Positions 26,616-36,620 of a stretch of 64,000 bases of DNA are shown here, in pieces. A program made the translations under genes and the position numbers. Numbering within the stretch: position 1 is the first letter of the stretch; each line of letters begins with the position of its first letter. The notes under the pieces were generated by a model, which made no database searches, had not been told where the DNA came from, and was given only the letters and a program-made list of their open reading frames with translations. Where the stretch lies: contig CAJCHZ010000039.1 of assembly GCA_903970165.1 (NCBI GenBank), forward strand, positions 1-64,000, written 5' to 3'. This DNA is from Betaproteobacteria bacterium. GTDB taxonomy: Bacteria > Acidobacteriota > Terriglobia > Acidiferrales > UBA7541.

Positions 26616-29345
26616 CTACTTACGTTTCGACGTCTTTTGAGACTCTTCTTCCACCGCTGCCTGCGCCGCAGCCAAACGTGCGACGGGAACGCGGAAGGGA
26701 GAGCAACTCACATACGTCAACCCGGTCCGATGGCAGAATTTGACGCTGTCCGGATCGCCGCCGTGTTCACCGCAAATACCCAGCTTGATTCCCGGACGCG
26801 TTTTGTTCCCTTTCTCCACAGCAGTTTGGATGAGTTGGCCGACTCCCGACTGATCAATCGTCGCAAACGGGTTCTTCTTGACGATTTCCAATTCCTGGTA
26901 CGGGCCAAGGAAGGAACCCGAATCGTCGCGACTCATCCCAAGACAAGTCTGGGTCAGGTCGTTGGTGCCAAAGCTGAAGAACTCCGCCGTCAGTGCGATT
27001 TCGTCAGCGGTGAGAGCTCCGCGCGGCACTTCAATCATTGTGCCGACGAGATAGCTCAGCTTTACTCCTTTCTCTTTCATCACTTCGGCGGCAATGCGAT
27101 GCACGACCTCGACTTGCAGGTCGAGCTCTTTCTTGAAGCCGACCAGCGGAATCATGATCTCAGGATTTACTTTAATCCCCGATTTCTGAACATCCGCCGC
27201 AGCCTCAAACACCGCGCGAGACTGCATTTCGGAGATTTCCGGATACACGATGCCCAGGCGGCAGCCGCGGAATCCTAGCATTGGGTTGAATTCGTGGAGT
27301 TCCCGAACGCGTTGCTTGATTTTGTCCGCGGGCACTCCCATCTTCCTGGCAAGCTCACCTTGCTCAGCACCTTCGTGCGGCAGAAATTCATGCAGCGGCG
27401 GGTCGAGGAAGCGAATGGTGGCTGGCATACCCTTCAATTCCTTGAAGATGCCGGCGAAGTCTTGCCTTTGATATGGCAGGATTTTGGCTAGCGCTGCTTT
27501 TCGATGTTCGAGCGTGTCCGCCAGAATCATTTCGCGCATGGCGTCAATGCGATCACCTTCAAAGAACATGTGCTCCGTGCGGCAGAGGCCGATGCCCTGC
27601 GCGCCAAACGCAACGGCATGGGCTGTCTGTTCGGGCGTGTCGGCATTGGTGCGCACGGACATGCGGGTGGCTTTGGCACACCAATCCATGAGCTTCTTGT
27701 AGTTCTGATAGGTCTGGCTTTTGCCCCCATCGAGAGACTTCTCAATCAACACTTGAACAATTTCGGAAGCGGCTGTCGGGATTTGGCCTGGGTAAACCTC
27801 CCCTGCCGTGCCATTGATGGAGAGATAGTCGCCTTCCTTGTAGGTCGTACCATCCACGGTCATGGTCTTCGCGGCGTAATCGATTTGCAGAGCAGCTGCG
27901 CCGCAAACACAGACCTTGCCCATCTGCCTGGCAACGAGCGCGGCGTGTGAACTGACGCCACCCTTTGCCGTGAGAATCCCTTCCGCAGCAATCATGCCGC
28001 GCAAGTCTTCTGGCGAAGTCTCATTGCGGACGAGCAAAACCTTCTCGCCCTTCTCGGCGGCTGCGACGGCACGTTCCGCGTTCAAGTACATGCGGCCGGA
28101 GGCGGCTCCAGGACCGGCCGGCAGACCTTTTGCAATCACCTTGGCAGCCGCGACGGCTTTGCGATCGAATATGGGCGCGAGGACCTGGTCCAGCTGATCC
28201 GCGGGCACGCGCCGAATGGCGGTCTTCCAATCAATCAGCTTTTCCTTTTCCATCTCCACGGCAAAGCGGACCGCAGCTAGGCCGGTTCGCTTGCCGCTGC
28301 GTGTTTGCAGCATGAAGACTTTGCCGTCCTGGATGGTGAACTCGAAGTCCTGCACGTCCTTAAAGTGTTTCTCGAGGGTTAGCCGGATCTTCTCAAGTTC
28401 CTGAAATGCCTTCGGGAGGTGATTCTTGAGCTGTGCTACGGGTTCTGGTGTGCGCACGCCGGCGACGACATCTTCGCCTTGCGCGTTGATAAGAAATTCT
28501 CCATAGAACACCTTTTCGCCAGTGGCCGGATCGCGAGTGAACGCCACGCCCGAGCCGGAGTTGTCCCCCGTGTTGCCGTAGACCATCGCTTGCACATTGA
28601 CGGCGGTGCCCCATTCGGAAGGGATGTTGTACTTGCGGCGGTAGACAATGGCGCGATCATTCATCCACGAACCAAACACGGCGCCGACGGCGCCCCAAAG
28701 CTGCTTCCACGCATCTTGCGGAAACTCAGCACCCGCGCGATCCTTGATGAGCTTCTTGAAGCGAACGACGAGCTCCTGGAGGTCTTTGACTTCCAACTTC
28801 GTATCTTCAATATCCGAGTGATGGCGTTCCTGCTTGAGCTCGTGAATTACGACTTCAAATGGCTCGTGGTCTTCATTCGGGCGTTTCTGAACTCCCATGA
28901 CCACGTCGCCATACATCTGAATAAAGCGGCGGTAGCAGTCCCAAGCAAAGCGCTCGTTCTGCGTGGCCTTTTCCAGAGTCAAGACCGTTTCGTCGTTGAG
29001 GCCTAGGTTCAGAATCGTGTCCATCATGCCCGGCATGGAATCGCGCGCGCCTGAACGCACGGAGACGAGCAGAGGCATGCCGGACTTGGCGCCAAACTTC
29101 GTACCCATGATCTTCTCGACTTTGGCCATGGTGCCCTTTACTTCCGCCTCGAGAGATTTTGGATACGTTTTTTTGTTTCCGTAGAAGTACGTACAGACCT
29201 CAGTGGTGATGGTGAAGCCGGGGGGTACGGGAAGGCCGATGCGGCTCATCTCCGCCAGACCTGCGCCCTTGCCGCCGAGCAGTGGCTTGTTTGCGCCATC
29301 CCCTTCCGCTTTACCTGCGCCAAAAAAATAGACCCATTTTTTCAC
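26616..29345 (-). CDS. ppdK: Pyruvate, phosphate dikinase
   Basis: Interconverts pyruvate + ATP + Pi and PEP + AMP + PPi, linking glycolysis and gluconeogenesis. The 909-residue protein has the ATP-grasp N-terminal domain ([40 protein letters not shown]), the central phospho-histidine domain with the swinging His in [18 protein letters not shown], and the C-terminal PEP/pyruvate barrel ([43 protein letters not shown], and the catalytic Cys region [11 protein letters not shown]). Length and motif set are complete. It follows glyS on the same strand by 137 bases that contain palindromes. Confidence 0.97.
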   Translation of the reverse strand: MKKWVYFFGAGKAEGDGANKPLLGGKGAGLAEMSRIGLPVPPGFTITTEVCTYFYGNKKTYPKSLEAEVKGTMAKVEKIMGTKFGAKSGMPLLVSVRSGARDSMPGMMDTILNLGLNDETVLTLEKATQNERFAWDCYRRFIQMYGDVVMGVQKRPNEDHEPFEVVIHELKQERHHSDIEDTKLEVKDLQELVVRFKKLIKDRAGAEFPQDAWKQLWGAVGAVFGSWMNDRAIVYRRKYNIPSEWGTAVNVQAMVYGNTGDNSGSGVAFTRDPATGEKVFYGEFLINAQGEDVVAGVRTPEPVAQLKNHLPKAFQELEKIRLTLEKHFKDVQDFEFTIQDGKVFMLQTRSGKRTGLAAVRFAVEMEKEKLIDWKTAIRRVPADQLDQVLAPIFDRKAVAAAKVIAKGLPAGPGAASGRMYLNAERAVAAAEKGEKVLLVRNETSPEDLRGMIAAEGILTAKGGVSSHAALVARQMGKVCVCGAAALQIDYAAKTMTVDGTTYKEGDYLSINGTAGEVYPGQIPTAASEIVQVLIEKSLDGGKSQTYQNYKKLMDWCAKATRMSVRTNADTPEQTAHAVAFGAQGIGLCRTEHMFFEGDRIDAMREMILADTLEHRKAALAKILPYQRQDFAGIFKELKGMPATIRFLDPPLHEFLPHEGAEQGELARKMGVPADKIKQRVRELHEFNPMLGFRGCRLGIVYPEISEMQSRAVFEAAADVQKSGIKVNPEIMIPLVGFKKELDLQVEVVHRIAAEVMKEKGVKLSYLVGTMIEVPRGALTADEIALTAEFFSFGTNDLTQTCLGMSRDDSGSFLGPYQELEIVKKNPFATIDQSGVGQLIQTAVEKGNKTRPGIKLGICGEHGGDPDSVKFCHRTGLTYVSCSPFRVPVARLAAAQAAVEEESQKTSKRK

Positions 29346-29365
29346 GGTTCGCCTCGTCTTGAATT

Positions 29366-29404
29366 TGCTGGGGCGATTTCTTAAACAGCACGCTGTCCCC
29401 AGCA
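29366..29404 (-). other. Nested stem-loop in the glyS-ppdK intergenic region
   Basis: TGCTGGGG (29366-29373) pairs perfectly with CCCCAGCA (29397-29404), and inside the loop ACAGC-AC-GCTGT (29385-29396) forms a second perfect hairpin. It begins about 20 bases upstream of the ppdK start, so it would lie in the ppdK leader or act as a glyS 3'-end structure. There is no adjacent T-run. Confidence 0.4.
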
Positions 29405-29425
29405 GTAGAAATTCTGGTAGCTAAT

Positions 29426-29444
29426 TGTCGGCACGCCGACGCTT
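29426..29444 (+). repeat. GTCGGC palindromic element, copy 1 (downstream of glyS)
   Basis: TGTCGGCACGCCGACGCTT contains the perfect inverted repeat GTCGGC-AC-GCCGAC. An almost identical 19-mer occurs at 33331-33349 just upstream of recO, so the two copies bracket the recO-glyQ-glyS operon. Confidence 0.55.
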
Positions 29445-29482
29445 AGTCGAATTACAAACTTAAAGTAAAGCTTTATCGTCTC

Positions 29483-31648
29483 CTATCGCCGCTCTTCTCC
29501 ACCTAGTTCCGAGAAATCCGCGATCGTCGTGAACTCGCGCAGGATTTCCGAGAGCAACGCCAGCCGATTTTTTCGCACTGCTTCGTTCTCCGCCATCACC
29601 ATTACCTGTTCGAAGAAGTCGTCCACCGCTTTGCGCAACCCGGCAATCGCTTCCAAAGCTTCTTGGTATCTCCCTGCTCGCTTCTCCGCCTGGACCTTTG
29701 CCGCCGCAGTGCGAACGGCTGAAAACAAATCGCGCTCGGCAGGACTTTCAAAAAGGTCCGGCTGAATGGCGTGCGCCTCTTCTTTCTTGAGGTTGGCCTT
29801 CTCAAGAATATTACGGATGCGCTTGAAGGACACGGCGAGCGGCTCAAAGTTCTTGGACTTGCGAATCGCTTTCAGGGCGACGAGGCGCTTGTGCGCGTCC
29901 ACCAGATCCTCGGCACCAACTCGGAAGACAGCGTTAACTTCGTCGTAGCCAAACTTCTCTCGCTCGCGAAGAACGAACTTTGCGCGATCAAGCAGGAACT
30001 CCAGGACTTGTGTCTCTTGCGCCGCGGTTACTCCTTTTCTGGGAGGGTTCGCATGCAAAGCTTTTGCAGCCGCTCCAATCGCGAGCGACAACGAGACCGG
30101 TAGCTTCCTTTCCAGAATGATCTTCACAATGCCGAGCGCCGCCCGGCGCAGCGCATACGGATCGCTCGAACCGGTCGGCACCAATCCGACCGCGAAGCAA
30201 CCAACAATAGAATCCAGTTTGTCCGCCAGAGCGACGGCGCAGCCTGTCAGGTTTCTTGGGATCGGATCTTCGAGGCCCACCGGCCGGTAGTGATCGTAAA
30301 TCGCGTCGGCCACGTCATCTGGTTCGCCCTGTGCTCGTGCGTAGAGCCCGCCGACGATTCCCTGCAACTCCGTAAACTCGCGGACCATCTCCGTAGCGAG
30401 GTCGCATTTGCAGAGTTCGGCGGCGCGGTCGGCTTCGGCCACATGAGCCTGCAAGATGCCGCTGCTGAACCATTGCTCGGTGAGCCATCGCGCGATGGCG
30501 CGCACGCGTTCGACTTTGTCCCCGTAGCTGCCAAGCCGCGACTCGTACGTGACGCGTTCGAGCTTGGGCAAATAGTCGGCGAGCCGACATTTCTGGTCGG
30601 TCTCCCAAAAAAATTGCGCGTCCTTAAGGCGCGCCCGCAAGACTCGTTCGTGCCCCGCGCGGATCAACCCTTTTAAATCCTTCGGAAGGTTGATGACCGC
30701 CAGAAAATGCGGCGCAACTTCCCCACTCCGTTTCTCGACAGCAAAATATTTCTGGTGCCCGCGCATGACGGTGATCAGGATTTCATCGGGCAATGACAAG
30801 AACGCCGGGTCGAAATCACCTTCCAGAACGCTAGGGCATTCGTTCAAGTAGGTGACCAGCTTGAGCAGTTCCGCATCTTCGTGGACTCGGTACCCGGCGC
30901 GTTTCGAATAGGTCGCCAATTCTTTCGCGATCTTCTCCTGGCGCCTCGAAGGGCGAACGATCACTCCATTGGCCGCCAATTTTTTTTCATAATCCGCGAA
31001 GTCCTTCACGCGGAGCGGCCCTTTGCCGATAAAGCGATGGCCGATCGTGGTGTCGCTCGCGCTGACTCCCGCAAAGGAAAACTTCAGCGGCTTGCCATTG
31101 GCCACGGCGACGATCCATCGGATCGGCCGGATGAAGCGGGCCCCGTCAATGCCGGTCCAGGTCATCGAGCGCGGCCAGGTCAGATCGTGAATGACACGCG
31201 GCAGAATCTCCTGAAGAATTTGCTCCGCCGTACGCCCACGCTTCAGTTGCTTCGCAGCGAGGTACTCGCCTTTGGGCGTCTTGACGGTATATATGTCGGC
31301 GAGCGGCAATCCCTGCTTTTCGGCAAAACTCAGCGCCGCGCGTGTCGGCTTGCCGACAGCATCGTACGCCACGCTCTTCGGCGGACCGGTTACCTCGTTG
31401 ACGACGTCGGCTTGTTCTTCACGAACGCCGCGCAGCCAGGCGACGAGCCGCCGTGGCGCACTAAACGTTTCCACGGTCACGCCGTCCGAAAGATTTTCTG
31501 CCGCGAGAAGTTTTTGAAGATTCGCGCGCAATTCCTCTTCGGCCTTTGGTAACATACCGGCCGGAATTTCTTCGCTCCCTACTTCAAGCAATACTTCCAC
31601 TTTCTTATCCAGCTTCTTCTCAAGCACCTTTTGCTTCGCCGGACTCAT
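29483..31648 (-). CDS. glyS: Glycyl-tRNA synthetase beta subunit
   Basis: Beta chain of the alpha2-beta2 bacterial GlyRS, needed with GlyQ to charge tRNA-Gly. The 721-residue protein begins, after a short Lys-rich leader, with [20 protein letters not shown]. Family segments include TPRRL-like [34 protein letters not shown], and [13 protein letters not shown]. The C-terminal anticodon-binding DALR-type domain is present ([20 protein letters not shown]). It overlaps glyQ by 4 bases (ATGA), forming the recO-glyQ-glyS operon. A short region of extra Lys residues at the N-terminus is a minor oddity. Confidence 0.97.
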   Translation of the reverse strand: MSPAKQKVLEKKLDKKVEVLLEVGSEEIPAGMLPKAEEELRANLQKLLAAENLSDGVTVETFSAPRRLVAWLRGVREEQADVVNEVTGPPKSVAYDAVGKPTRAALSFAEKQGLPLADIYTVKTPKGEYLAAKQLKRGRTAEQILQEILPRVIHDLTWPRSMTWTGIDGARFIRPIRWIVAVANGKPLKFSFAGVSASDTTIGHRFIGKGPLRVKDFADYEKKLAANGVIVRPSRRQEKIAKELATYSKRAGYRVHEDAELLKLVTYLNECPSVLEGDFDPAFLSLPDEILITVMRGHQKYFAVEKRSGEVAPHFLAVINLPKDLKGLIRAGHERVLRARLKDAQFFWETDQKCRLADYLPKLERVTYESRLGSYGDKVERVRAIARWLTEQWFSSGILQAHVAEADRAAELCKCDLATEMVREFTELQGIVGGLYARAQGEPDDVADAIYDHYRPVGLEDPIPRNLTGCAVALADKLDSIVGCFAVGLVPTGSSDPYALRRAALGIVKIILERKLPVSLSLAIGAAAKALHANPPRKGVTAAQETQVLEFLLDRAKFVLREREKFGYDEVNAVFRVGAEDLVDAHKRLVALKAIRKSKNFEPLAVSFKRIRNILEKANLKKEEAHAIQPDLFESPAERDLFSAVRTAAAKVQAEKRAGRYQEALEAIAGLRKAVDDFFEQVMVMAENEAVRKNRLALLSEILREFTTIADFSELGGEERR

Positions 31649-32589
31649 CCGCGCACCTCGCGGCGCAGCGCCGGACCGCCAATTTGTTCAAGATAGGCGG
31701 CAGCCGTCTGGCAAGCGACGGTTCGAACGCGAGCCATGAGCGCGGCGCGCTCCGTGGTCGAAATAACGCCGCGCGCGTCCATTAAATTAAAAAGGTGCGA
31801 ACACTTCAGGCAGTGATCGTAGGCGGGAAGAATTGGATAGCGCTCGCGCTCCTTCCCTTTCGCCTCGGCAAAACCCTTGACGAGCTCCCGGGCCTGCTTT
31901 TCATGGGATTCGAATTCGGCGCGAATCGCGATAGAATCGCTACGATTGAAACTGTATTCGGAGAATTGCTGCTCTTCCGCCAGACGAATGTCGCCGTATT
32001 TCGTATCCGCGGACCACTGCATGTCGTAAACACTCTCCACGTCCTGCAGGAAAGCGCAGATGCGCTCCAAGCCGTAAGTAAGTTCGACGGAGATCGGATC
32101 GAGGTCTATGCCGCCACTCTGCTGAAAGTAAGTGAACTGGGTGATTTCCTGACCGTCGAGCAAAATCTGCCAGCCAATGCCCCAGGCCCCGAGAGTCGGC
32201 GATTCCCAGTTGTCTTCTTCAAAGCGGATATCGTGCTCCTTCAAAACGATGCCAATAGCGGCGAGACTCTGAAGATAGACGTCCTGCACATCCAAGGGAG
32301 ATGGTTTCAGGATGACTTGAAACTGCGTGTGCTTGTAAAGACGATTGGGGTTTTCGCCATAGCGCCCGTCGGCGGGCCGACGGCTGGGTTGAACGTAGGC
32401 AACGCGATACGGCTGAGGGCCGAGCACGCGCAAAAAAGTTTCCGGGTGCATCGTGCCTGCGCCAACTTCCACGTCATAAGGTTGCTGCAGGATGCAACCC
32501 TGCTTCACCCAAAAATGAGAGAGTTTCAGAACCAGATCCTGGAAGGTGAGCCCGATAGATTTTTTCTCAAGTTTTACTTTAGCTGTCAA
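31645..32589 (-). CDS. glyQ: Glycyl-tRNA synthetase alpha subunit
   Basis: Catalytic-core alpha chain of heterotetrameric GlyRS, 314 aa. Core signatures are [78 protein letters not shown] and [13 protein letters not shown] [16 protein letters not shown]. The start is TTG at 32589, whose TTGA overlaps the recO stop. The end overlaps glyS by 4 bases, so the pair is translationally coupled and likely made in balanced amounts. Confidence 0.97.
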   Translation of the reverse strand: MTAKVKLEKKSIGLTFQDLVLKLSHFWVKQGCILQQPYDVEVGAGTMHPETFLRVLGPQPYRVAYVQPSRRPADGRYGENPNRLYKHTQFQVILKPSPLDVQDVYLQSLAAIGIVLKEHDIRFEEDNWESPTLGAWGIGWQILLDGQEITQFTYFQQSGGIDLDPISVELTYGLERICAFLQDVESVYDMQWSADTKYGDIRLAEEQQFSEYSFNRSDSIAIRAEFESHEKQARELVKGFAEAKGKERERYPILPAYDHCLKCSHLFNLMDARGVISTTERAALMARVRTVACQTAAAYLEQIGGPALRREVRG

Positions 32590-33326
32590 GTCGTCTCCAA
32601 AAGCCTACGCGTCGTCAATTGTTTTTCGGTGTGATGCTCGATCCAATTCAGCGCGGCCTCGCGCAACTCTGCGGCGGGCTGTTTCATCGCCGGAAGGAAC
32701 TCCATCTTATCCAGCTTCTCTCCAGCAAACCGCTCCGCCAATTTTCGCCCTTCCAGATGCAAGGGTTTCATTCCCCCTCGGCGGCACTTCACGCAAAACA
32801 ATCCTGGCTCCCACGGCGCATGATAGGCCGCCTGAGATTCAAAGGCTTCGCCTGAGGCGGCGCAGCGGTCGAACTGCGGCAGATAGCCCCCGAGCCGCAC
32901 AGTCCAGAATGCGAAGTAGCTCAGCGGCAATTGCCAGTCTCCGGTGCGTTCAATCTCGCGCACAGTAAGCAGCAACAGGCGGAACATGGAGTCGGCAGTT
33001 TCACGTTCCGGCAGCACTTGCTCCGAGACTTCGCTGACGACCGCCAGACCGGTGCTTAGCTGATAGTCGCTCTGCGACTTGTGAAAGGATTCCAGCAACT
33101 CACACTGCTGGATTCGAACCAAGTCGCGCGTTTCCTTCTCGATGTACCAGAGCTGGACATGCGACAGAATTTCCAGCGTTGAGCCGTAGCGGTTCTTGAT
33201 GCGTCGCGCGCCGGAAGCGACACCCCGCATTCGTCCCGAGGTGCGGCCGAAAAAACTCACCAGGCGATCGGCCTCACCCAGCGAAAAAGTCTTCAAGATG
33301 ATGGCTTCCGTTTCCCTGGCAGGCAT
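32586..33326 (-). CDS. recO: DNA repair protein RecO
   Basis: RecO loads RecA on SSB-coated DNA together with RecR. The 246-residue protein starts [20 protein letters not shown], the standard N-terminal OB-fold opening. Cysteines of the C-terminal zinc motif are present (FDRCAASGE, then FCVKCRRGG). The start at 33326 fits the family; an open frame reaches 33431 but adds a non-homologous segment that includes the GTCGGC palindrome, whose arm ends five bases before this ATG. Its stop overlaps the glyQ start (TTGA). Confidence 0.92.
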   Translation of the reverse strand: MPARETEAIILKTFSLGEADRLVSFFGRTSGRMRGVASGARRIKNRYGSTLEILSHVQLWYIEKETRDLVRIQQCELLESFHKSQSDYQLSTGLAVVSEVSEQVLPERETADSMFRLLLLTVREIERTGDWQLPLSYFAFWTVRLGGYLPQFDRCAASGEAFESQAAYHAPWEPGLFCVKCRRGGMKPLHLEGRKLAERFAGEKLDKMEFLPAMKQPAAELREAALNWIEHHTEKQLTTRRLLETT

Positions 33327-33330
33327 GAGC

Positions 33331-33349
33331 TGTCGGCGCGCCGACGCTT
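33331..33349 (+). repeat. GTCGGC palindromic element, copy 2 (upstream of recO)
   Basis: TGTCGGCGCGCCGACGCTT differs from copy 1 at 29426-29444 by a single base inside the loop. The hairpin GTCGGC-GC-GCCGAC ends about 5 bases from the recO ATG on the minus strand and could hide or replace the RBS. Confidence 0.55.
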
Positions 33350-33474
33350 TTCCGAACGATGCAGAGAGTACGTCCGTTTCGCACGCACACGCAGAGTTAA
33401 ATTTATTACCACACACGCTCGTAGGGCGCAATGTCTACGTGGCGCTTTGCGAAAAATTTGCAGCATATGGAGCG

Positions 33475-33490
33475 CGGCAGCTTGCTGCCG
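33475..33490. repeat. REP-like inverted repeat, left unit
   Basis: CGGCAGC-TT-GCTGCCG is a perfect 7-bp stem with a two-base loop. A similar but inverted-core unit (GCGGC-AAGCT-GCCGC) lies 77 bases to the right. Confidence 0.5.
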
Positions 33491-33567
33491 CTCTCGCATT
33501 TAGAACGACCCGGACCATGCCCTGTTGCGTTGAAATAGCGCTCGCCAGCTAACTCTAAAGAAAGGCG

Positions 33568-33582
33568 GCGGCAAGCTGCCGC
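33568..33582. repeat. REP-like inverted repeat, right unit
   Basis: GCGGC-AAGCT-GCCGC, a 5-bp GC stem with a palindromic loop. The flank CACTCC versus CTCTCG in the left unit suggests a related pair rather than chance. Confidence 0.45.
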
Positions 33583-33728
33583 ACTCCATGCCCGCATTTT
33601 AAGCGTGAGAATGATATGCGCCGGATTCTGTTAACCAGCACTTCGCCGCACATCACATTATCGGACGCTGTTTCGTCTTAACTTGCTTTGCATTTTTCTC
33701 CTCTTCCGTTACTCTGCACGACGACTCC

Positions 33729-34715
33729 ATGCGCAAACTACGATTCGACATTCTGGGCATCGGGGAAAATGCCACGGACACCGTTCTCCGCCTCCCGCAC
33801 TTCCCCGCTCTCGGATCCAAGGCGGAACTCCTCAGTGCCGAGATCATGCCCGGCGGGCAGGTGGCTACGACAATGATTGCCTGTCAACGCTGGGGACTGC
33901 GAACGCATTATGTAGGTTGCGTTGGCGACGACTCCGCCGCCGAACTGCACCGCAAAGAACTGCGGCGCGAGGGCGTTCACGCCGATCTGGTCGCCGTGCC
34001 GCGCTGCATGAGCCAAATGTCCTTTATCCTGGTGGACACCAAGTCTGGGGAACGCACCATCGCCTGGATTCGCGAACCCCGGCTGACCGTGCCGCCCTCT
34101 TTCGTACAGAGAGGCTGGATCACATCAGCGCGACTCCTCCATGTGGATGGCCACGACCCCGCAACGACCAGCATCGCCGCGTCATGGGCCCGCGCATCGA
34201 GGATCCCGGTGGTTGCCGACCTGGATCACGTCGCTCCTGGGCTGTTGCGGCTTCTGCCGTTTGTCGATTACCCCGTCACGTCGAAGGAATTTCCGGTCGA
34301 CGCCAGCGCCGGCGAGCAGGACCTGCTTAAAGCATTGCCTCAACTGCAGCGAAAGTATGGTTTTCGCGCCATTTGTGCAACGCTCGGTGTGGACGGCGCC
34401 CTCTCTTGGGACGGCAACTGTTTCTGGTATGCTCCGTCGTATAAGGTCCGGGTGGCGGACACGACGGGAGCTGGCGACTTGTTTCATGCCGGCTTCTCGT
34501 ACGGAATCCTGCAAGGGTGGGACATGCAGCGAATACTGGACTTCTCCTGCGCTGCGGCCGGATTGAATTGTGAGACTCTGGGGGCGCGGGGCGGGATCGC
34601 CAATCTGCAGAAGATTCGCAAGCTACAGGGTGCGGGGCGGCGCAATCGAGCGCGCTACTCTCCGGTGCAACTGGAACGCGCGGCGGCAGCTTCGATATTC
34701 AAGAAACGTTCTTAG
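33729..34715 (+). CDS. PfkB-family carbohydrate/nucleoside kinase
   Basis: A ribokinase-like sugar kinase of 328 aa that phosphorylates an unknown sugar or nucleoside with ATP. The N-terminal FDILGIGENATDTVLRLPHF and the substrate-binding MPGGQVATTMIACQRWGLRT loops are typical. The C-terminal signature DTTGAGDLFHAGFSYG contains the GAGD anion hole with the catalytic Asp. The last ~40 residues are Arg-rich. It has no functional neighbours: recO lies divergently upstream and a rhomboid gene follows after 67 bases. An adenosine- or fructose-kinase-like role is possible but not decided. Confidence 0.9.
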   Translation: MRKLRFDILGIGENATDTVLRLPHFPALGSKAELLSAEIMPGGQVATTMIACQRWGLRTHYVGCVGDDSAAELHRKELRREGVHADLVAVPRCMSQMSFILVDTKSGERTIAWIREPRLTVPPSFVQRGWITSARLLHVDGHDPATTSIAASWARASRIPVVADLDHVAPGLLRLLPFVDYPVTSKEFPVDASAGEQDLLKALPQLQRKYGFRAICATLGVDGALSWDGNCFWYAPSYKVRVADTTGAGDLFHAGFSYGILQGWDMQRILDFSCAAAGLNCETLGARGGIANLQKIRKLQGAGRRNRARYSPVQLERAAAASIFKKRS

Positions 34716-34782
34716 AAGCCTTTACGCGAAGCAATTCATCTTACTTGTTACTTCCGGAGACTGGACGGAACCACCTTAGCGA

Positions 34783-35481
34783 ATGTTCATCCCTCTCAAA
34801 GACCTGAACCCGCGCCGGACCTATCCCGTCGTCAACACGCTTCTTATTTTGACCAACGTAATCGTGTTTCTTTATGAGCTGACCCTAACGCCATATCAAT
34901 ACAAGGTCTTCGAGACGGCCAACGCCGCCATACCGGCGCGCATTCCGGCGTTCCTCCACGGCCATACTGGATTTGAAACCGCGTTTCTACCCATTGTGAC
35001 GAGCATGTTTTTGCATGCCGGTCTCTTGCACATAGCCGGGAACATGCTCTTTCTTTGGATCTTCGGAGACAATGTCGAGGATTACTTCGGTCATTTTGGC
35101 TACCTGCTCTTTTATTTCGTCTGCGGAATCGGGGCAGGGCTTCTGCATATAGCGTTCAACTATCACTCCTCCATACGGGCGCTCGGAGCCAGCGGGGCCA
35201 TTTCGGGGGTGATGGGAGCCTATATCGTGCTCTACCCCCGAGCGCAGGTGCTCACACTTGTACTTATTTTCCTGCTGCCGCTGCCCGCGTTTATCATTTT
35301 GGGAGTCTGGTTTCTGCTGCAATTCATGGCCGGCATCAACTCTGTAGGCATGGCTGCTACCGGAGGCGTTGCCGTCTGGGCACACGTTGGCGGATTTTTG
35401 CTCGGGATGCTAATTACTTTCATGAGCTTGGGCGGGCAGAGAGAAGGCCGGAGGCGCTATTCGACGCAAGAAAATATTTAA
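34783..35481 (+). CDS. Rhomboid-family intramembrane serine protease
   Basis: A 232-residue polytopic membrane protein with six or seven TM helices. The rhomboid catalytic elements are all visible: HIAGNMLFLW (His83/Asn87), the serine motif GASGAISG (Ser137) and the catalytic His201 in AHVGGFLLG. The TM dyad Ser137/His201 is intact, so the enzyme should be active. The FLHAGLLHIAGN region forms the L1/TM2 entry. Substrates of acidobacterial rhomboids are unknown. Confidence 0.94.
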   Translation: MFIPLKDLNPRRTYPVVNTLLILTNVIVFLYELTLTPYQYKVFETANAAIPARIPAFLHGHTGFETAFLPIVTSMFLHAGLLHIAGNMLFLWIFGDNVEDYFGHFGYLLFYFVCGIGAGLLHIAFNYHSSIRALGASGAISGVMGAYIVLYPRAQVLTLVLIFLLPLPAFIILGVWFLLQFMAGINSVGMAATGGVAVWAHVGGFLLGMLITFMSLGGQREGRRRYSTQENI

Positions 35482-35502
35482 ACTTTTACTTTCGATTTAG
35501 TT

Positions 35503-36618
35503 TTAGAGGCTTTTCTCGGCGTACTTTGCCAGCCAGTCACCGACTTCAACTGTTTGTTTCATTCCGCCGAGGTCAGGGGTTACAAAGCTTTCCTTCAATG
35601 CGGATCGCACGCCTTCGCGTAACACTTGAGCTTCAGGTTTCCAGTCGAGAAAATCAAGCATCATGGCGGATGCCAGCACAGAGCCAAAGGGGTTGGCGAT
35701 TCCCTTTCCAGCGATGTTCGGCGCGGAGCCATGGACCGGCTCAAACAGAGAGGTTCGTCCGGGGTGAATGTTGCCCGAGGGCGCAAGCCCCAGCCCGCCG
35801 GCCAGTTGTGCGCCAAGATCGCTCACAATGTCGCCGAAAAGGTTGCAGGTCACGATGACCTCGAACTGTGACGGGTCGCGAACAACTTCCATCGCAAGCG
35901 TATCAATATAAAGGTGCCGTGACTCAATCTTGGGATACTCCTGCTTCAATTCTTTAAAGACTCGCTGCCAGAGGTCGTGCGCATAGGTCATGGCGTTGGA
36001 CTTATCGCTCATACACACGCGGTTCAAGCCGTTCTGGCGGGCGTAGTCGTAGGCGTAGCGGATAATGCGTTCGACGCCTTTACGGGAATTTACGTCTTCC
36101 TGGACAGCAATCTCGTCCGCAGTTCCCTTTTTAAAGAACCCGCCCATGCCGACGTACAGGCCCTCGGTATTCTCCCGAAAAACCATAAAGCGGATGTCCT
36201 TCTCTTTTCGATCCCGGAGCGGGGTCAGGCGGTCCTGGAGCAACTCGACGGGCCGGGCATTTACATAAAGGTCCAGCTTGAATCGCAGCCCCAGCAGAAT
36301 GTCGGCGGCGTGCTGGTTGGAAGGAACCCGCGGGTCTCCGAGTGCGCCAAAAAGAATGGCGTCGAACTCGTCGCGCAGCATCTCAACAGCACCCGAGGGT
36401 AGAGTCACGCCCTCTTTCAGATACTTATCTGCTCCCCAATCAAGCTCTACGAATTCTAGAGGCCGTTTCGCTTTTGCTGTGGCCGCCCGAATCACCTTAA
36501 CCGCCTCAGGCGTTACTTCCTTGCCGATGCCGTCGCCAGGAATCACCGCGATGCGCGCGGCTTCCCCACCCCAGCGCAGCGGCATCTTTCCACCTGGATT
36601 CGTCGGTTTAGGTGTCAT
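35503..36618 (-). CDS. Isocitrate/isopropylmalate dehydrogenase family protein (LeuB-like)
   Basis: An NAD(P)-dependent beta-decarboxylating dehydrogenase of 371 aa. Core motifs are AVIPGDGIGKEVTPEAV, LFGALGDPR, the substrate Arg segment MVFRENTEGLYVG, YIDTLAMEVV, and the metal/NAD loop TCNLFGDIVSDLGAQL ... FEPVHGSAPNIAGKG. It could be 3-isopropylmalate dehydrogenase (leucine synthesis) or a tartrate/malate-type relative. There are no other leucine genes nearby to decide. Its ATG is 2 bases after the enolase-superfamily gene stop, so it is cotranscribed with a probable N-acylamino acid racemase and GNAT, which hints at a non-leucine role. Confidence 0.9.
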   Translation of the reverse strand: MTPKPTNPGGKMPLRWGGEAARIAVIPGDGIGKEVTPEAVKVIRAATAKAKRPLEFVELDWGADKYLKEGVTLPSGAVEMLRDEFDAILFGALGDPRVPSNQHAADILLGLRFKLDLYVNARPVELLQDRLTPLRDRKEKDIRFMVFRENTEGLYVGMGGFFKKGTADEIAVQEDVNSRKGVERIIRYAYDYARQNGLNRVCMSDKSNAMTYAHDLWQRVFKELKQEYPKIESRHLYIDTLAMEVVRDPSQFEVIVTCNLFGDIVSDLGAQLAGGLGLAPSGNIHPGRTSLFEPVHGSAPNIAGKGIANPFGSVLASAMMLDFLDWKPEAQVLREGVRSALKESFVTPDLGGMKQTVEVGDWLAKYAEKSL

Positions 36619-36620
36619 GA

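Larger units (their letters stand above)
33327..33728. other. Palindrome-rich intergenic region between recO and the PfkB kinase gene
   Basis: About 400 bases without a convincing gene between divergent recO and the kinase gene. It holds the GTCGGC element (33331-33349) and two further inverted repeats (33475-33490 and 33568-33582) of the GCGGCAGC/GCTGCCGC type. These resemble a paired REP (BIME-like) arrangement with a 77-base spacer. Confidence 0.5.
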
